The notes: generated by a model from the letters alone, not told the origin. Numbered from the stretch's first letter, positions 54,820 through 63,924 are shown. The stretch: DNA of 64,000 nucleotides from Thalassorhabdomicrobium marinisediminis (GCF_003072065.1 NZ_QCYG01000003.1:62001-126000), one strand, 5' to 3'. A program made the numbers and translations.

Positions 54820-56085
54820 ATGGCGGACGCGACACCGGCAATGGGCGAGAATCTGAAAATCAACGGCGCACGGCTGTGGGACAGCCTGATGGAGATGGCC
54901 AAGATCGGCCCCGGAGTGGCCGGCGGCAACAACCGCCAGACGTTGACGGATGAGGACAGCGAAGGCCGGCACCTGTTCCAAAAATGGTGCGAAGCTGCGG
55001 GCTGCACCATGGGCGTGGACGAGATTGGCAACATGTTCGCCCGGCGCGAAGGCACGGACCCCGACGCCCTGCCCGTCTATGTGGGCAGCCACCTCGACAC
55101 CCAACCCACGGGCGGCAAGTATGACGGTGTGCTCGGGGTTCTGGGCGGGCTGGAAATCATCCGCACGATGAACGACCTCGACATCAAGACCAAGCACCCG
55201 ATCGTGGTCACCAACTGGACCAATGAGGAAGGCACCCGCTTCGCACCCGCCATGCTCGCCTCGGGGGTTTTCGCGGGCAAGCACGAACTGCAGTGGGCCT
55301 ATGACCGCGAGGATGCCAAGGGCAAGAAGTTCGGTGACGAGTTGGAGCGGATCGGCTGGAAGGGCGACGAGAAGGTCGGCGACCGCAAGATGCACGCCTT
55401 TTTCGAGTTGCACATCGAACAGGGCCCCATTCTGGAGGCCGAGGATAAGGATATTGGCGTCGTCACCCACGGGCAGGGCCTGCGCTGGATCGAATGCACG
55501 GTGACTGGCAAGGAAAGCCACACCGGATCGACGCCCATGCATATGCGCAAGAACGCGGGGCGGGGCCTGGCACGGGTGACCGAGCTGGTGCACGAGATCG
55601 CGATGAAGAACCAGCCCAACGCGGTGGGCGCCATCGGGCACATCGACGTCTATCCCAACAGCCGAAACGTGATCCCCGGCAAGGTGGTCTTCACGGTCGA
55701 CATGCGCACGCATCTTCTAGACAAACTCAACGCCATGGTGGAGGAGTTCAACGCCCGCGCCCCCGGCCTGTGCGAAGAGATCGGGCTTGAGTTCTCGAGC
55801 GAGATCGTCGGCCAATTCGACCCGCCCGCCTTCGATGAGGGCTGCGTGCGCGCCGTGCGCAACGCCGCCGAACGGCTGGGCTACAGCCATATGGATATCG
55901 TCTCGGGCGCGGGGCACGATGCCTGCTGGATCAATGATCTGTATCCCACGGCGATGATCATGTGCCCCTGCGTGGACGGATTGAGCCACCACGAAGCGGA
56001 AGAGATCAGCCAAGAGTGGGCCGCAGCCGGCGCGGACGTGCTGCTGCATGCGGTGCTGGAGACGGCGGAGATCGTGCCCGGTTGA
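54820..56085 (+). CDS. N-carbamoyl-beta-alanine amidohydrolase (beta-ureidopropionase, M20 family)
   Basis: The 421-residue Zn-dependent hydrolase is of the AllC/HyuC type. Metal-binding segments GSHLDTQPTGGKYDGVLG, WTNEEGTRFAP, HIEQGPILE and DGLSHHEAEE are present, as is GAGHDACWI. In this operon it should split N-carbamoyl-beta-alanine to beta-alanine, CO2 and ammonia, the last step of reductive pyrimidine breakdown. A different ureido substrate is possible from sequence alone. It leads the operon with dihydropyrimidinase and the ABC importer. Confidence 0.92.
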   Translation: MADATPAMGENLKINGARLWDSLMEMAKIGPGVAGGNNRQTLTDEDSEGRHLFQKWCEAAGCTMGVDEIGNMFARREGTDPDALPVYVGSHLDTQPTGGKYDGVLGVLGGLEIIRTMNDLDIKTKHPIVVTNWTNEEGTRFAPAMLASGVFAGKHELQWAYDREDAKGKKFGDELERIGWKGDEKVGDRKMHAFFELHIEQGPILEAEDKDIGVVTHGQGLRWIECTVTGKESHTGSTPMHMRKNAGRGLARVTELVHEIAMKNQPNAVGAIGHIDVYPNSRNVIPGKVVFTVDMRTHLLDKLNAMVEEFNARAPGLCEEIGLEFSSEIVGQFDPPAFDEGCVRAVRNAAERLGYSHMDIVSGAGHDACWINDLYPTAMIMCPCVDGLSHHEAEEISQEWAAAGADVLLHAVLETAEIVPG

Positions 56086-56093
56086 ACCGGTTG

Positions 56094-56150
56094 AGGGGGC
56101 TCTGCCCCCGTCGCCAAAGGCGACCCCCCGGAGTTTTCGGGTCAGATGAA
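56094..56150. repeat. Dispersed intergenic repeat with GC hairpins, copy 2
   Basis: The segment has a GGGGGCTCTGCCCCC hairpin, a GTCGCCAAAGGCGAC hairpin and then CCCCCCGGAGTTTTCGGGTC. Its reverse complement matches 37256-37292 before lpd. It lies between two genes of one operon, just before the ribosome binding site. Confidence 0.65.
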
Positions 56151-56166
56151 TAAAGGGAGACAAGGG

Positions 56167-57621
56167 ATGAGCAAGGTCATCAAGAACGGAACCATCGTGA
56201 CCCACGATTTGACCTATAAGGCGGACGTGTTGATCGAGGATGGCGTGATCACCGAGATCGGGCCCAACCTGAAGGGCGATGAAGAGTTGGACGCCACGGA
56301 TTGCTACGTCATGCCCGGCGGCATCGACCCCCATGTGCATCTGGAAATGCCGTTCATGGGGACCTACTCGACCGATGATTTCGAGAGCGGCACACGGGCG
56401 GGACTCGCGGGAGGCACCACGATGGTGGTGGATTTCTGTCTGCCCAACCAGGGCGAGAGCCTACTGGATGCAATCAAGCGGTGGGACAACAAATCGACCC
56501 GCGCGAACTGCGATTATTCCTTCCATATGGCGGTGACCTGGTGGGGGGAGCAGGTCTTCGACGACATGAAGACCGTCATTCAGGATCGCGGCATCAACAC
56601 GTTCAAGCACTTCTTGGCCTACAAGGGTGCGCTGATGGTGAACGATGATGAAATGTTCAGCAGTTTCAACCGGCTGGCCGAGTTGGGCGGGATTGCCATG
56701 GTGCATGCCGAGAACGGCGATGTTGTGGCGGAACTGTCTGCCAAATTGCTGGCGGACGGCAATACAGGACCCGAGGCGCACGCCTATTCGCGCCCCTCAC
56801 AGGTTGAGGGCGAGGCCACGAACCGCGCGATCATGATTGCCGACATGGCGGGCGTGCCGCTTTATGTGGTGCACACGTCCTGCGAGGAAAGCCACGAAGC
56901 GATCCGCCGCGCGCGCCAGCAAGGCAAGCGCGTCTGGGGCGAGCCCTTGATCCAGCACCTGACGCTGGACGAGAGCGAGTATTTCAACACCGATTGGGAC
57001 CACGCCGCCCGCCGCGTCATGTCGCCCCCGTTCCGCAACAAGAAGCATCAGGACAGCCTGTGGGCCGGTCTGCAAAGCGGGTCCCTGAGCGTCGTCGCCA
57101 CGGACCATTGCGCCTTTACCACCGAGCAGAAACGCTACGGCGTGGACGATTTCACCAAGATTCCCAATGGCACCGGCGGGCTTGAGGACCGGATGCCGAT
57201 GCTCTGGACCCACGGGGTCGAGACCGGGCGGCTGACACCCAACGAATTCGTCGCCGTCACCTCAACCAACATCGCGAAGATCCTCAACTGCTACCCCAAG
57301 AAGGGGGCCATTCTGGTCGGTGCGGATGCGGATATCGTGGTCTGGGATCCTGCGAAGGAAAAGACGATTACCGCGAAGGCGCAGCAATCGGCCATTGATT
57401 ACAACGTCTTCGAGGGCAAGAAGGTCAAGGGCCTGCCCCGTTTCACCCTGACGCGCGGCCATGTGGCGGTGCATGACGGTGACATCCGCACGCAAGAGGG
57501 CCACGGCAAGTTCGTGAAACGCGAAGGCAACGGCATGACCAATCAGGCGCTCACCAAATGGAAAGACCTCACCGCGCCGCGCCCCGTGCAACGTTCTGGC
57601 ATTCCGGCGACGGGGGTATAA
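56167..57621 (+). CDS. hydA: Dihydropyrimidinase
   Basis: The 484-residue amidohydrolase opens dihydrouracil and dihydrothymine to N-carbamoyl-beta-amino acids. The two-metal site is visible: HVHLEMPF, the carboxylated lysine in FKHFLAYKGALMV, histidines in VHAENGD and YVVHTSCEESH, and the aspartate in VATDHCAF. AGGGAGA at about 56154-56160 supports the ATG at 56167. It lies between the amidohydrolase and the transporter genes. Confidence 0.96.
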   Translation: MSKVIKNGTIVTHDLTYKADVLIEDGVITEIGPNLKGDEELDATDCYVMPGGIDPHVHLEMPFMGTYSTDDFESGTRAGLAGGTTMVVDFCLPNQGESLLDAIKRWDNKSTRANCDYSFHMAVTWWGEQVFDDMKTVIQDRGINTFKHFLAYKGALMVNDDEMFSSFNRLAELGGIAMVHAENGDVVAELSAKLLADGNTGPEAHAYSRPSQVEGEATNRAIMIADMAGVPLYVVHTSCEESHEAIRRARQQGKRVWGEPLIQHLTLDESEYFNTDWDHAARRVMSPPFRNKKHQDSLWAGLQSGSLSVVATDHCAFTTEQKRYGVDDFTKIPNGTGGLEDRMPMLWTHGVETGRLTPNEFVAVTSTNIAKILNCYPKKGAILVGADADIVVWDPAKEKTITAKAQQSAIDYNVFEGKKVKGLPRFTLTRGHVAVHDGDIRTQEGHGKFVKREGNGMTNQALTKWKDLTAPRPVQRSGIPATGV

Positions 57622-57627
57622 GTCGCG

Positions 57628-58407
57628 GTGACTGCCCCGGTCATAACCGCCCGCCATCTGGACCTCACGTTTGAGACCAATGACGGTCCGATTCATGCGC
57701 TGAAGGACGTGAACCTTGACATCAACAAGGGCGATTTCGTCAGCTTTATCGGGCCTTCGGGCTGCGGCAAGACGACCTTTCTGCGCTGCATCGCGGGGTT
57801 GGAGACGCCAACGGCGGGGGAGATTTCCGTCAACGGGATGACCCCGGACGAGGCGCGACGTGCCCGTGCCTATGGCTACGTTTTTCAGGCGGCGGGGCTT
57901 TATCCCTGGCGCACGATTGGCGGGAATATTCGCCTGCCGCTCGAGATCATGGGCTTTTCCAAGGTCGAGCAGGCCGAGCGCGTGGGCCGGGTGCTGGAGC
58001 TGGTCGATCTGGCGGGGTTCGAGAAGAAGTTCCCGTGGCAACTGTCCGGCGGGATGCAGCAGCGGGCGAGCATTGCACGTGCGCTGGCGTTTGATGCTGA
58101 CATTCTGCTGATGGACGAACCCTTCGGCGCGTTGGACGAGATCGTGCGCGACCACCTCAACGAGCAATTGCTCAAGCTCTGGGCACGGACGGAAAAGACC
58201 ATCGGCTTCGTTACCCATTCGATCCCCGAGGCGGTGTATCTCTCCACCAAGATCGTCGTGATGTCGCCGCGTCCGGGCCGCATCGCCGATGTGATCGACA
58301 GCCCGCTGCCGAAAGAACGCCCCCTCGACATTCGCGATACGCCGGAGTTCATCGAGATCGCCCACCGTGTGCGCGACGGGCTGCGGGCCGGGCACAGCGA
58401 TGACTAG
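57628..58407 (+). CDS. ABC transporter ATP-binding protein (pyrimidine/riboflavin-precursor type)
   Basis: The 259-residue ATPase is of the SsuB/TauB/ThiZ group. Walker A is GPSGCGKTTFLR (about 39-50), the signature LSGGMQQR, Walker B ILLMDEPFGALDE and the H-loop FVTHSIPEA. It starts with GTG at 57628, 6 nt after hydA. It overlaps the next permease gene by 8 nt. With a THI5-like binding protein in the same operon, it probably imports a pyrimidine or its degradation product. Confidence 0.92.
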   Translation: MTAPVITARHLDLTFETNDGPIHALKDVNLDINKGDFVSFIGPSGCGKTTFLRCIAGLETPTAGEISVNGMTPDEARRARAYGYVFQAAGLYPWRTIGGNIRLPLEIMGFSKVEQAERVGRVLELVDLAGFEKKFPWQLSGGMQQRASIARALAFDADILLMDEPFGALDEIVRDHLNEQLLKLWARTEKTIGFVTHSIPEAVYLSTKIVVMSPRPGRIADVIDSPLPKERPLDIRDTPEFIEIAHRVRDGLRAGHSDD

Positions 58408-59335
58408 GCTGCGCAACCTCATCCCGCCGCTCAGCATCGTGGGGTTCATCCTTGCGGTCTGGGCACTCGCCGTGATCCCGATGAACGCGCATCTGACCGC
58501 GGATCAGGCCCAGCGCGGCGGCATGGTGCTGACACCCGAGGCTCCGGCTGACCGGCAGGACGTGTCGGGGCTGATGTTGGCGCTGAAGAACCCGCAGATC
58601 ATCCCGTTGACCTATGTGCAGGACCGGCCGCGCCTGCCCTCTCCGCATCAGGTGGCGGTCGAGCTTTACGAGACGGTGTTCACCAAGGCGCCGACCTCGC
58701 GCCGGTCGCTGGTGTATCACGGCTGGGTCACACTCTCGGCGACGTTGGTGGGCTTTGTGATCGGCACGACGCTGGGCATTCTGCTGGCGGTCGGGATCGT
58801 CTACAACCGGACGATGGACAAGTCGGTGATGCCCTGGGCGATCACCTCGCAAACCATTCCCATTCTGGCGCTGGCGCCGATGATCATCGTCATGCTGGGG
58901 GCCATCGGCATTCAGGGGCTGCTGCCCAAGTCGATCATCTCGGCCTATCTGTCGTTCTTTCCGGTGGTGGTGGGCATGGTCAAAGGGCTGCGCTCACCGG
59001 ACGGGATGCAGCTTGACCTGCTGCGGACCTACAACGCCAGCGCCAATCAGGGGTTCTGGAAGCTGCGGCTGCCGGCGTCGATGCCCTATCTATTCGCCTC
59101 GCTCAAGATCGGCATTTCCGCCGCGCTGGTGGGGGCCATCGTGGGCGAGCTGCCGACCGGAGCGCGCGCCGGCTTCGGGGCGCGCATGCTGGTGGGCGAT
59201 CAATACGGGCAACCGCTGGTGACCTGGGCTGCGCTGTTCGGCGCGGCGATCACGGCGGCGCTGATGGTCGGCTTGCTGAGCTGGCTGGAACGGCGCACCC
59301 TGCGGCGCATGGGCATGGCGGAGGCCGCGGTATGA
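58400..59335 (+). CDS. ABC transporter permease 1 (SsuC/ThiX-like)
   Basis: The 311-residue permease has a long first periplasmic loop after TM1 and then the BPD_transp_1 core with the EAA loop around NASANQGFWKLRLPASMPYLFASLKI. It is larger than typical SsuC proteins (about 260) because of the N-terminal loop that includes a helical segment. Its ATG lies inside the end of the ATPase gene. It pairs with the next permease as a heterodimer. Confidence 0.9.
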   Translation: MTRLRNLIPPLSIVGFILAVWALAVIPMNAHLTADQAQRGGMVLTPEAPADRQDVSGLMLALKNPQIIPLTYVQDRPRLPSPHQVAVELYETVFTKAPTSRRSLVYHGWVTLSATLVGFVIGTTLGILLAVGIVYNRTMDKSVMPWAITSQTIPILALAPMIIVMLGAIGIQGLLPKSIISAYLSFFPVVVGMVKGLRSPDGMQLDLLRTYNASANQGFWKLRLPASMPYLFASLKIGISAALVGAIVGELPTGARAGFGARMLVGDQYGQPLVTWAALFGAAITAALMVGLLSWLERRTLRRMGMAEAAV

Positions 59336-60174
59336 TGGCATGGTCCATAGCCTTGGCGATCTGGCTGATCGGCTGGTGGCTCAACACAAAACTCGCCCAT
59401 TCCGCGCGCGGCGACACGCGGCTTTACGGTCTGTTGATCCCGACGCTTTTCGGCATCACGGTGCTGGTGATCTGGGAATTGCTGGTGCGGATGCTGGGGG
59501 TGAGCGCGGTGATCCTGCCGCCGCCCTCGGCCATCGCGGTGCGGTTCATGGAGTCGCTGCCGCTGCTCTGGGCCGACTTTGAACAGACGATCATCAAGGG
59601 GGCCATGTCGGGCTATGTGATCGGCGCGCTGGCCGCCTTTGCCGTGGCCCTTCTGGCGGATCGCAGCCCGTTCCTGACGCGCGGCATCCTGCCCGTGGGC
59701 GCTTTTATGGCGGCCCTGCCCATTGTCGGCACCGCGCCGATCTTCGTCAAATGGCTGGGCAGCGACTGGGAATCCAAGGCCGCCGTGGTGGGCGTCATGG
59801 TGTTCTTCCCGATCCTCGTGAACACGGTCGCCGGCCTGAAAGACACCAGCGCGATGCAGCGCGACCTGATGCGGACCTATGGCGCGGGCTATTGGCCGAC
59901 GCTGTTTAAACTGCGCCTTCCGGCCGCTTTGCCCTTCATCTTCAACGGCTTGAAGATCGCCACCACGCTCGCGCTGATTGGTGCTATCGTGGCGGAATTC
60001 TTCGGCTCACCCACCGTGGGCATGGGCTTTCGCATCTCGACCTCGGTCGGGCAACTGGCGCTTGATCTTGTCTGGGCCGAGATCGTCGTCGCCGCGCTTG
60101 CGGGATCGGCGTTTTATGGGATCATGTCCCTGATCGAAAAGCGGGTGACCTTCTGGCACCCGTCACAGCGATAA
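59332..60174 (+). CDS. ABC transporter permease 2 (SsuC/ThiX-like)
   Basis: The 280-residue permease has the BPD_transp_1 core and the EAA loop in YGAGYWPTLFKLRLPAALPFIFNGLKIA. It overlaps the first permease by 4 nt. Two different permeases with one ATPase suggest a heterodimeric channel. A small hairpin separates this gene from the binding-protein gene. Confidence 0.9.
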   Translation: MMAWSIALAIWLIGWWLNTKLAHSARGDTRLYGLLIPTLFGITVLVIWELLVRMLGVSAVILPPPSAIAVRFMESLPLLWADFEQTIIKGAMSGYVIGALAAFAVALLADRSPFLTRGILPVGAFMAALPIVGTAPIFVKWLGSDWESKAAVVGVMVFFPILVNTVAGLKDTSAMQRDLMRTYGAGYWPTLFKLRLPAALPFIFNGLKIATTLALIGAIVAEFFGSPTVGMGFRISTSVGQLALDLVWAEIVVAALAGSAFYGIMSLIEKRVTFWHPSQR

Positions 60175-60182
60175 AACCAAGA

Positions 60183-60198
60183 CTTCGGACAACCGAAG
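60183..60198 (+). other. Small intercistronic hairpin before the binding-protein gene
   Basis: CTTCGG and CCGAAG flank ACAA between permease 2 and the binding-protein gene. It may stabilise the 3' transcript and raise expression of the binding protein. There is no T-run, so it is not a terminator. Confidence 0.45.
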
Positions 60199-60226
60199 CA
60201 CCACAACCCTGACATTGGAGGTCAAG

Positions 60227-61219
60227 ATGAAGAACATTCTAAAAATCACGGCGCTGGCCGCGGGGGTGGCGGGCACGACCGTCACCGGCGCGCAGGCGGA
60301 CGAGGTGACGCTGCAGACCAAATGGGTCGTGCAGTCGCAGTTCGCGGGCTACTACGTGGCGCTGGATAAGGGCTTTTACCAAGAAGAAGGGCTTGACGTC
60401 ACGATCCTGCCCGGCGGTCCGGACATCGCCCCGCCGCAGGTGTTGGCCGGTGGCGGCGCGGATGTGATGATCGACTGGATGCCGCCCGCGCTGGCCGCGC
60501 GGGAAAAGGGGTTGCCGGTGGTCAACATCGCCCAGCCTTACGGCGCGTCGGGCCTGATGCTGACCTGCTGGAAGGACACCGGCATCGAATCCGTCGAGGA
60601 TTTCCGCGGCAAGACCATCGGCGTGTGGTTCTTCGGCAATGAATATCCCTTCCTGAGCTGGATGAGTCAGGCGGGCATTCCCACCGATGGCGGAGAAGAG
60701 GGCGTGACGGTCCTCAAACAGGGGTTCAACGTCGACCCGCTGTTGCAGCGTCAAGCGGATTGCATCTCGACCATGACCTACAACGAATACGGCCAACTGC
60801 TGGATGCGGGCGTGAACCCGGATGAGCTGGTGACCTTCCTGTATGAGGATCAGGGCGTCGCGACGCTGGAAGACGGGCTTTACGTGCTGGAAGAGAACCT
60901 TGAGGATCCGGAGTTCGTCGACAAGATGGTGCGTTTCGTGCGCGCCTCCATGCGCGGCTGGCGCTACGCCGAGGAGAACGTGGATGAGGCCGCGTCGATC
61001 GTGATGGACAACGATGAGACCGGCGCCCAGTCCGAAGCCGCACAGGCCCGGATGATGAGCGAGGTCGCCAAGCTGACCAACGGCAGCACCGGCGCGCTGG
61101 ACGTGGACGCCTACCAGCGGACGGTCGACACGCTGCTGGCTGGCGGCTCGGACCCGGTGATCTCGAAAGAGCCCGAGGGTGCCCATACGTCGGTGATCAC
61201 GGACCAGCTCGGGGAGTGA
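60227..61219 (+). CDS. THI5/NMT1-like substrate-binding protein (pyrimidine type)
   Basis: The 330-residue protein has a Sec signal peptide (about 1-22, GAQA/DE) and the NMT1/THI5 fold (VVQSQFAGYYVALDKGFYQEEGLDVTILPGGPD). RGKTIGVWFFGNEYP is typical of the pyrimidine- or HMP-binding members. TGGAGG at 60216-60221 supports the ATG at 60227. It closes the pyrimidine operon, so a uracil, thymine or dihydro-/ureido-derivative is the probable ligand. It ends in a strong terminator. Confidence 0.92.
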   Translation: MKNILKITALAAGVAGTTVTGAQADEVTLQTKWVVQSQFAGYYVALDKGFYQEEGLDVTILPGGPDIAPPQVLAGGGADVMIDWMPPALAAREKGLPVVNIAQPYGASGLMLTCWKDTGIESVEDFRGKTIGVWFFGNEYPFLSWMSQAGIPTDGGEEGVTVLKQGFNVDPLLQRQADCISTMTYNEYGQLLDAGVNPDELVTFLYEDQGVATLEDGLYVLEENLEDPEFVDKMVRFVRASMRGWRYAEENVDEAASIVMDNDETGAQSEAAQARMMSEVAKLTNGSTGALDVDAYQRTVDTLLAGGSDPVISKEPEGAHTSVITDQLGE

Positions 61220-61240
61220 TCGACCGGCGTTGAAGGTTTG

Positions 61241-61272
61241 GCCCGTCCGCTGAGATGCGGGCGGGCTTTTTT
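61241..61272 (+). terminator. Rho-independent terminator of the pyrimidine operon
   Basis: A 10-bp GC stem (61241-61250 with 61257-61266, one G-T pair) with loop TGAGAT is followed by six T. It lies 22 nt after the last stop. Confidence 0.95.
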
Positions 61273-61292
61273 GTGCGGGCGAGCTTTTTTCG

Positions 61293-61560
61293 TCGCGATG
61301 CACGTTTGCCCCGGGGCTCCGCCCGCAAAGCCTACGGAAGGTCCACTGGACCTTTCGCCGAGCTTGGTCGCGATGCACGCTTGCCCCGGGGCTCCGCCCG
61401 CAAAGCCATTTTCCTCGCGATACACGTTTGCCCCGGGGCTCCGCCCGCAAAGCCTACGGAAGGTCCACTGGACCTTCCGCCGAGCTTGGTCGCGATGCAC
61501 GCACACCCCGGGGCTCCGCCCGCAAAGCTTACGAAAGGTCCACTGGACCTTTCGCCGGCC
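61293..61560. repeat. Tandem repeat cluster of 75-nt units with two palindromes
   Basis: Four units start at 61293 (75 nt), 61368 (47 nt, truncated), 61415 (75 nt) and 61490 (71 nt). Each begins TCGCGATGCAC or close to it, then GCCCCGGGGCTCCGCCCGCA; full units add a perfect palindrome AAGGTCCA-C-TGGACCTT. The block lies between two convergent operons. Open frames through it on both strands are low-complexity artefacts. A final CCGGCC-AGA-GGCCGG hairpin sits at 61555-61569 against the next stop. It looks like a REP-like array. Confidence 0.9.
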
Positions 61561-61570
61561 AGAGGCCGGA

Positions 61571-63115
61571 CTAAGCTTTGCCCTTCCACGGCACGAGGTA
61601 TCGCTCGCCCCAGCGCATCAGCATGTCGATGCCGAAGCCCACAAGGCCGATGATGATCACGCCGAGCAGGATGATGTCGGTGTTCTGGAACTTCGACGCG
61701 GTGGTGATCATCTTGCCGATCCCCTCTTCCGCGGCGACCAGTTCGGCGGCGACCACGGTGCCCCAGCAGACACCCATGGCGACCCGCGCGCCGGTGAAGA
61801 TTTCCGGCAGGCTGTTGGGGATGATCACGTGCCGCAGGATTTGCCAGCGCGACGCGCCCAGCGAATAGGCCGCGTGAACCTTGGTGATCCGCACGCCGGA
61901 CACCCCCGACCGCGCCGCGATGGCCATGATCCAGAGCGCGGCAAGAAACAGCAGAAAGATCTTGCCCACTTCGCCGATGCCGAACCAGATGATCACCAAC
62001 GGGATCAGCGCCAGCGGCGGCACCGGGCGCATGAATTCGACGATCGGATCGAACCAGCCGCGGAACCAGTTGCTTAGCCCCATGGCATAACCCAACGGAA
62101 TGCCCACCGCCGCGCCCAGCAGGAAGCCCACGATCACGCGGAACAACGAAAACCCGAGGTGAACGGTGAGATAGACGTTCTGGTAGCCGTATTTCGCCAC
62201 GTCGATGAACCGCGCCCAGACCACTTCGGGCGCGGGCAGATACAGCGGTTGCATCTGCCAGCCCTGATTGGGGGTGACGTTGATGGTGCCGCGGTCGGTG
62301 ATCGCCACCCGCGCGAAGTCCAAGTTGAAGGACGGCGCGCGCTGCAGCAGATTGCCATCCTCATCCACCAGACTGGCGTCGAACTCGAATTCCTGCCCAT
62401 TGATGGCCACGATCCGTGCACCATCGTCGCGGCGGTTCACGTCGTCGTTGCGGTCCCAGGACACGATTTCGCTGCGATAGACCGTGATCTCGGTCTGGTC
62501 GTTCTTGGCAAAGCCGTCGCCGGGGTCGATCTCGGCCGGTTCGCCCACTTCGCCGGCGTCCAGCACGTTGACGAAGACCACTGCATCGTCGCGGTTTCCG
62601 TCGGCGTCCTCAACGGTGTAGGTGAAACTCTCCTGTCCGGTGAAGGGCCCCGGCAAGTGCAGGAACGACGGGATCAGCGAGGATCCGGTGAACGTGCCCC
62701 AGATGATGAAAATGAAGATGATCGACAGGATCGAGGCCGCCGTCTCGGAGCGCACGGCGCTTTCATCCCCGAAGGTCACCGTCTTGAGCGAGGTGAAATC
62801 CCGCGTCGGCGTCAGGAACGACTTGATCGCCCGCCAGACGAACATGAACATCAGGATCAGCAGGATATAGCCGAGGATGTAGGGCAGCCCGTTGATCGCA
62901 GCGAGAAAGACGTTTTGCGTCTCGGTCCAGAGCTCGGTGCCGAGCGTGCCGAACTGGTATGAGAACGTCTCCCACCCGGTGGCGATCTCACACCCTTCGG
63001 GCGGGGTGAACCCGTCGCCGACGCTTTGTCCATCGGGAACCGGTGTGGCGCGAAGCTCGGTGGTGGTGACACCCAAACGGTCGCGGGTGCACAGAAGGTT
63101 AACAAGTCCAGCCAT
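61571..63115 (-). CDS. TauC/SsuC-like ABC permease with a large extracytoplasmic insertion
   Basis: The 514-residue protein is almost twice the family size (about 275). The C-terminal half (about 290-514) is a normal permease with the EAA loop AAYSLGASRWQILRHVIIPNSLPEIFTG. The N-terminal half holds an extra helix (about 79-94), the usual TM1 (about 127-141) and then about 145 extracytoplasmic residues, including an Ig/cadherin-like strand set ESFTYTVEDADGNRDDAVVFVNVLD (about 162-186). It lies 2 nt after its ATPase gene. The binding protein gene is probably just outside the window. Confidence 0.88.
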   Translation of the reverse strand: MAGLVNLLCTRDRLGVTTTELRATPVPDGQSVGDGFTPPEGCEIATGWETFSYQFGTLGTELWTETQNVFLAAINGLPYILGYILLILMFMFVWRAIKSFLTPTRDFTSLKTVTFGDESAVRSETAASILSIIFIFIIWGTFTGSSLIPSFLHLPGPFTGQESFTYTVEDADGNRDDAVVFVNVLDAGEVGEPAEIDPGDGFAKNDQTEITVYRSEIVSWDRNDDVNRRDDGARIVAINGQEFEFDASLVDEDGNLLQRAPSFNLDFARVAITDRGTINVTPNQGWQMQPLYLPAPEVVWARFIDVAKYGYQNVYLTVHLGFSLFRVIVGFLLGAAVGIPLGYAMGLSNWFRGWFDPIVEFMRPVPPLALIPLVIIWFGIGEVGKIFLLFLAALWIMAIAARSGVSGVRITKVHAAYSLGASRWQILRHVIIPNSLPEIFTGARVAMGVCWGTVVAAELVAAEEGIGKMITTASKFQNTDIILLGVIIIGLVGFGIDMLMRWGERYLVPWKGKA

Positions 63116-63117
63116 CG

Positions 63118-63924
63118 TTATGCGCCCCCCTCGGTGCGACCCATGATTTCTTCTTCCATGTCCCAGATCATCGTGAGGATTTCTTCACGTGTGGGGGCGT
63201 AGTCTGGGTGTTCCTTGACCTCGCGCAGGTCGGCGTTGACGCCCAACTCTGCAAACGGCAGGCGGTATTCCTTGTGGATGCGGCCGGGGCGCGGGGCCAT
63301 GACCAGTACCCGTTCGCCCAGAAGCAACGCCTCGTCGATCGAGTGGGTGATCAGGATGATCGTCTTGCCGGTCTCTTTCCACAGCTTGAGCACAAGACTT
63401 TGCATCTTCTCACGCGTGAGCGCGTCGAGCGCGCCCAGCGGCTCATCCATCAGGATCACGTCAGGGTCATTGGCCAGACATCGGGCCAGCGCCACACGTT
63501 GCTGCATGCCGCCCGACAGCTCATAGACCATCTTTTCCTTGAAGTCCTGCAGGCCGACGACGTCGAGCAGATGGTCGACGTTGCCCATGTAGTCGGATTT
63601 CTTCCGCCCGGCCATGCGGGGCCCAAAGCTCACGTTGTCGCGCACGGACATCCACTCGAAAAGCGCACCTTGCTGGAACACCATGCCGCGCTCGGCGTCG
63701 GGGCCTTCAACCACGTGGCCGTTGATCCGCGTCTCGCCGCCCGTGGGGGCCAGAAACCCCGCAACGATGTTCAAAAGCGTGGTCTTGCCGCACCCCGAAG
63801 GGCCCAGAACGCTCATGATTTCGCCCGGTTTGATGTCGAGCGTCACATCCTGAAGGGCTTGCACATAGGTGCCGTTCGGCAAATCGAACCGCATGGAGAT
63901 ATCGTCGATGACCAATCCGGACAT
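63118..63924 (-). CDS. TauB/SsuB-like ABC transporter ATP-binding protein
   Basis: The 268-residue ATPase has Walker A GPSGCGKTTLLN (about 40-51), the signature LSGGMQQRVALAR, Walker B VILMDEPLGALDA and the H-loop ILITHSIDEALLL. It resembles the taurine, nitrate and cyanate importer ATPases. It precedes the permease in the same operon. The substrate cannot be told without the binding-protein gene, which should lie upstream beyond position 64000. The last 76 nt of the window hold no gene that I can support. Confidence 0.93.
   Translation of the reverse strand: MSGLVIDDISMRFDLPNGTYVQALQDVTLDIKPGEIMSVLGPSGCGKTTLLNIVAGFLAPTGGETRINGHVVEGPDAERGMVFQQGALFEWMSVRDNVSFGPRMAGRKKSDYMGNVDHLLDVVGLQDFKEKMVYELSGGMQQRVALARCLANDPDVILMDEPLGALDALTREKMQSLVLKLWKETGKTIILITHSIDEALLLGERVLVMAPRPGRIHKEYRLPFAELGVNADLREVKEHPDYAPTREEILTMIWDMEEEIMGRTEGGA

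Noticed and set aside
61293-61560. CRISPR-like array
   Set aside because: The units are adjacent with no unique spacers, one is truncated, and there are no cas genes in the window.
61238-62077. Long open frames through the repeat array on both strands that look like cysteine/arginine-rich proteins
   Set aside because: They consist of the repeat translated in several frames and then run antisense to the permease gene; no ribosome binding site or family supports them.
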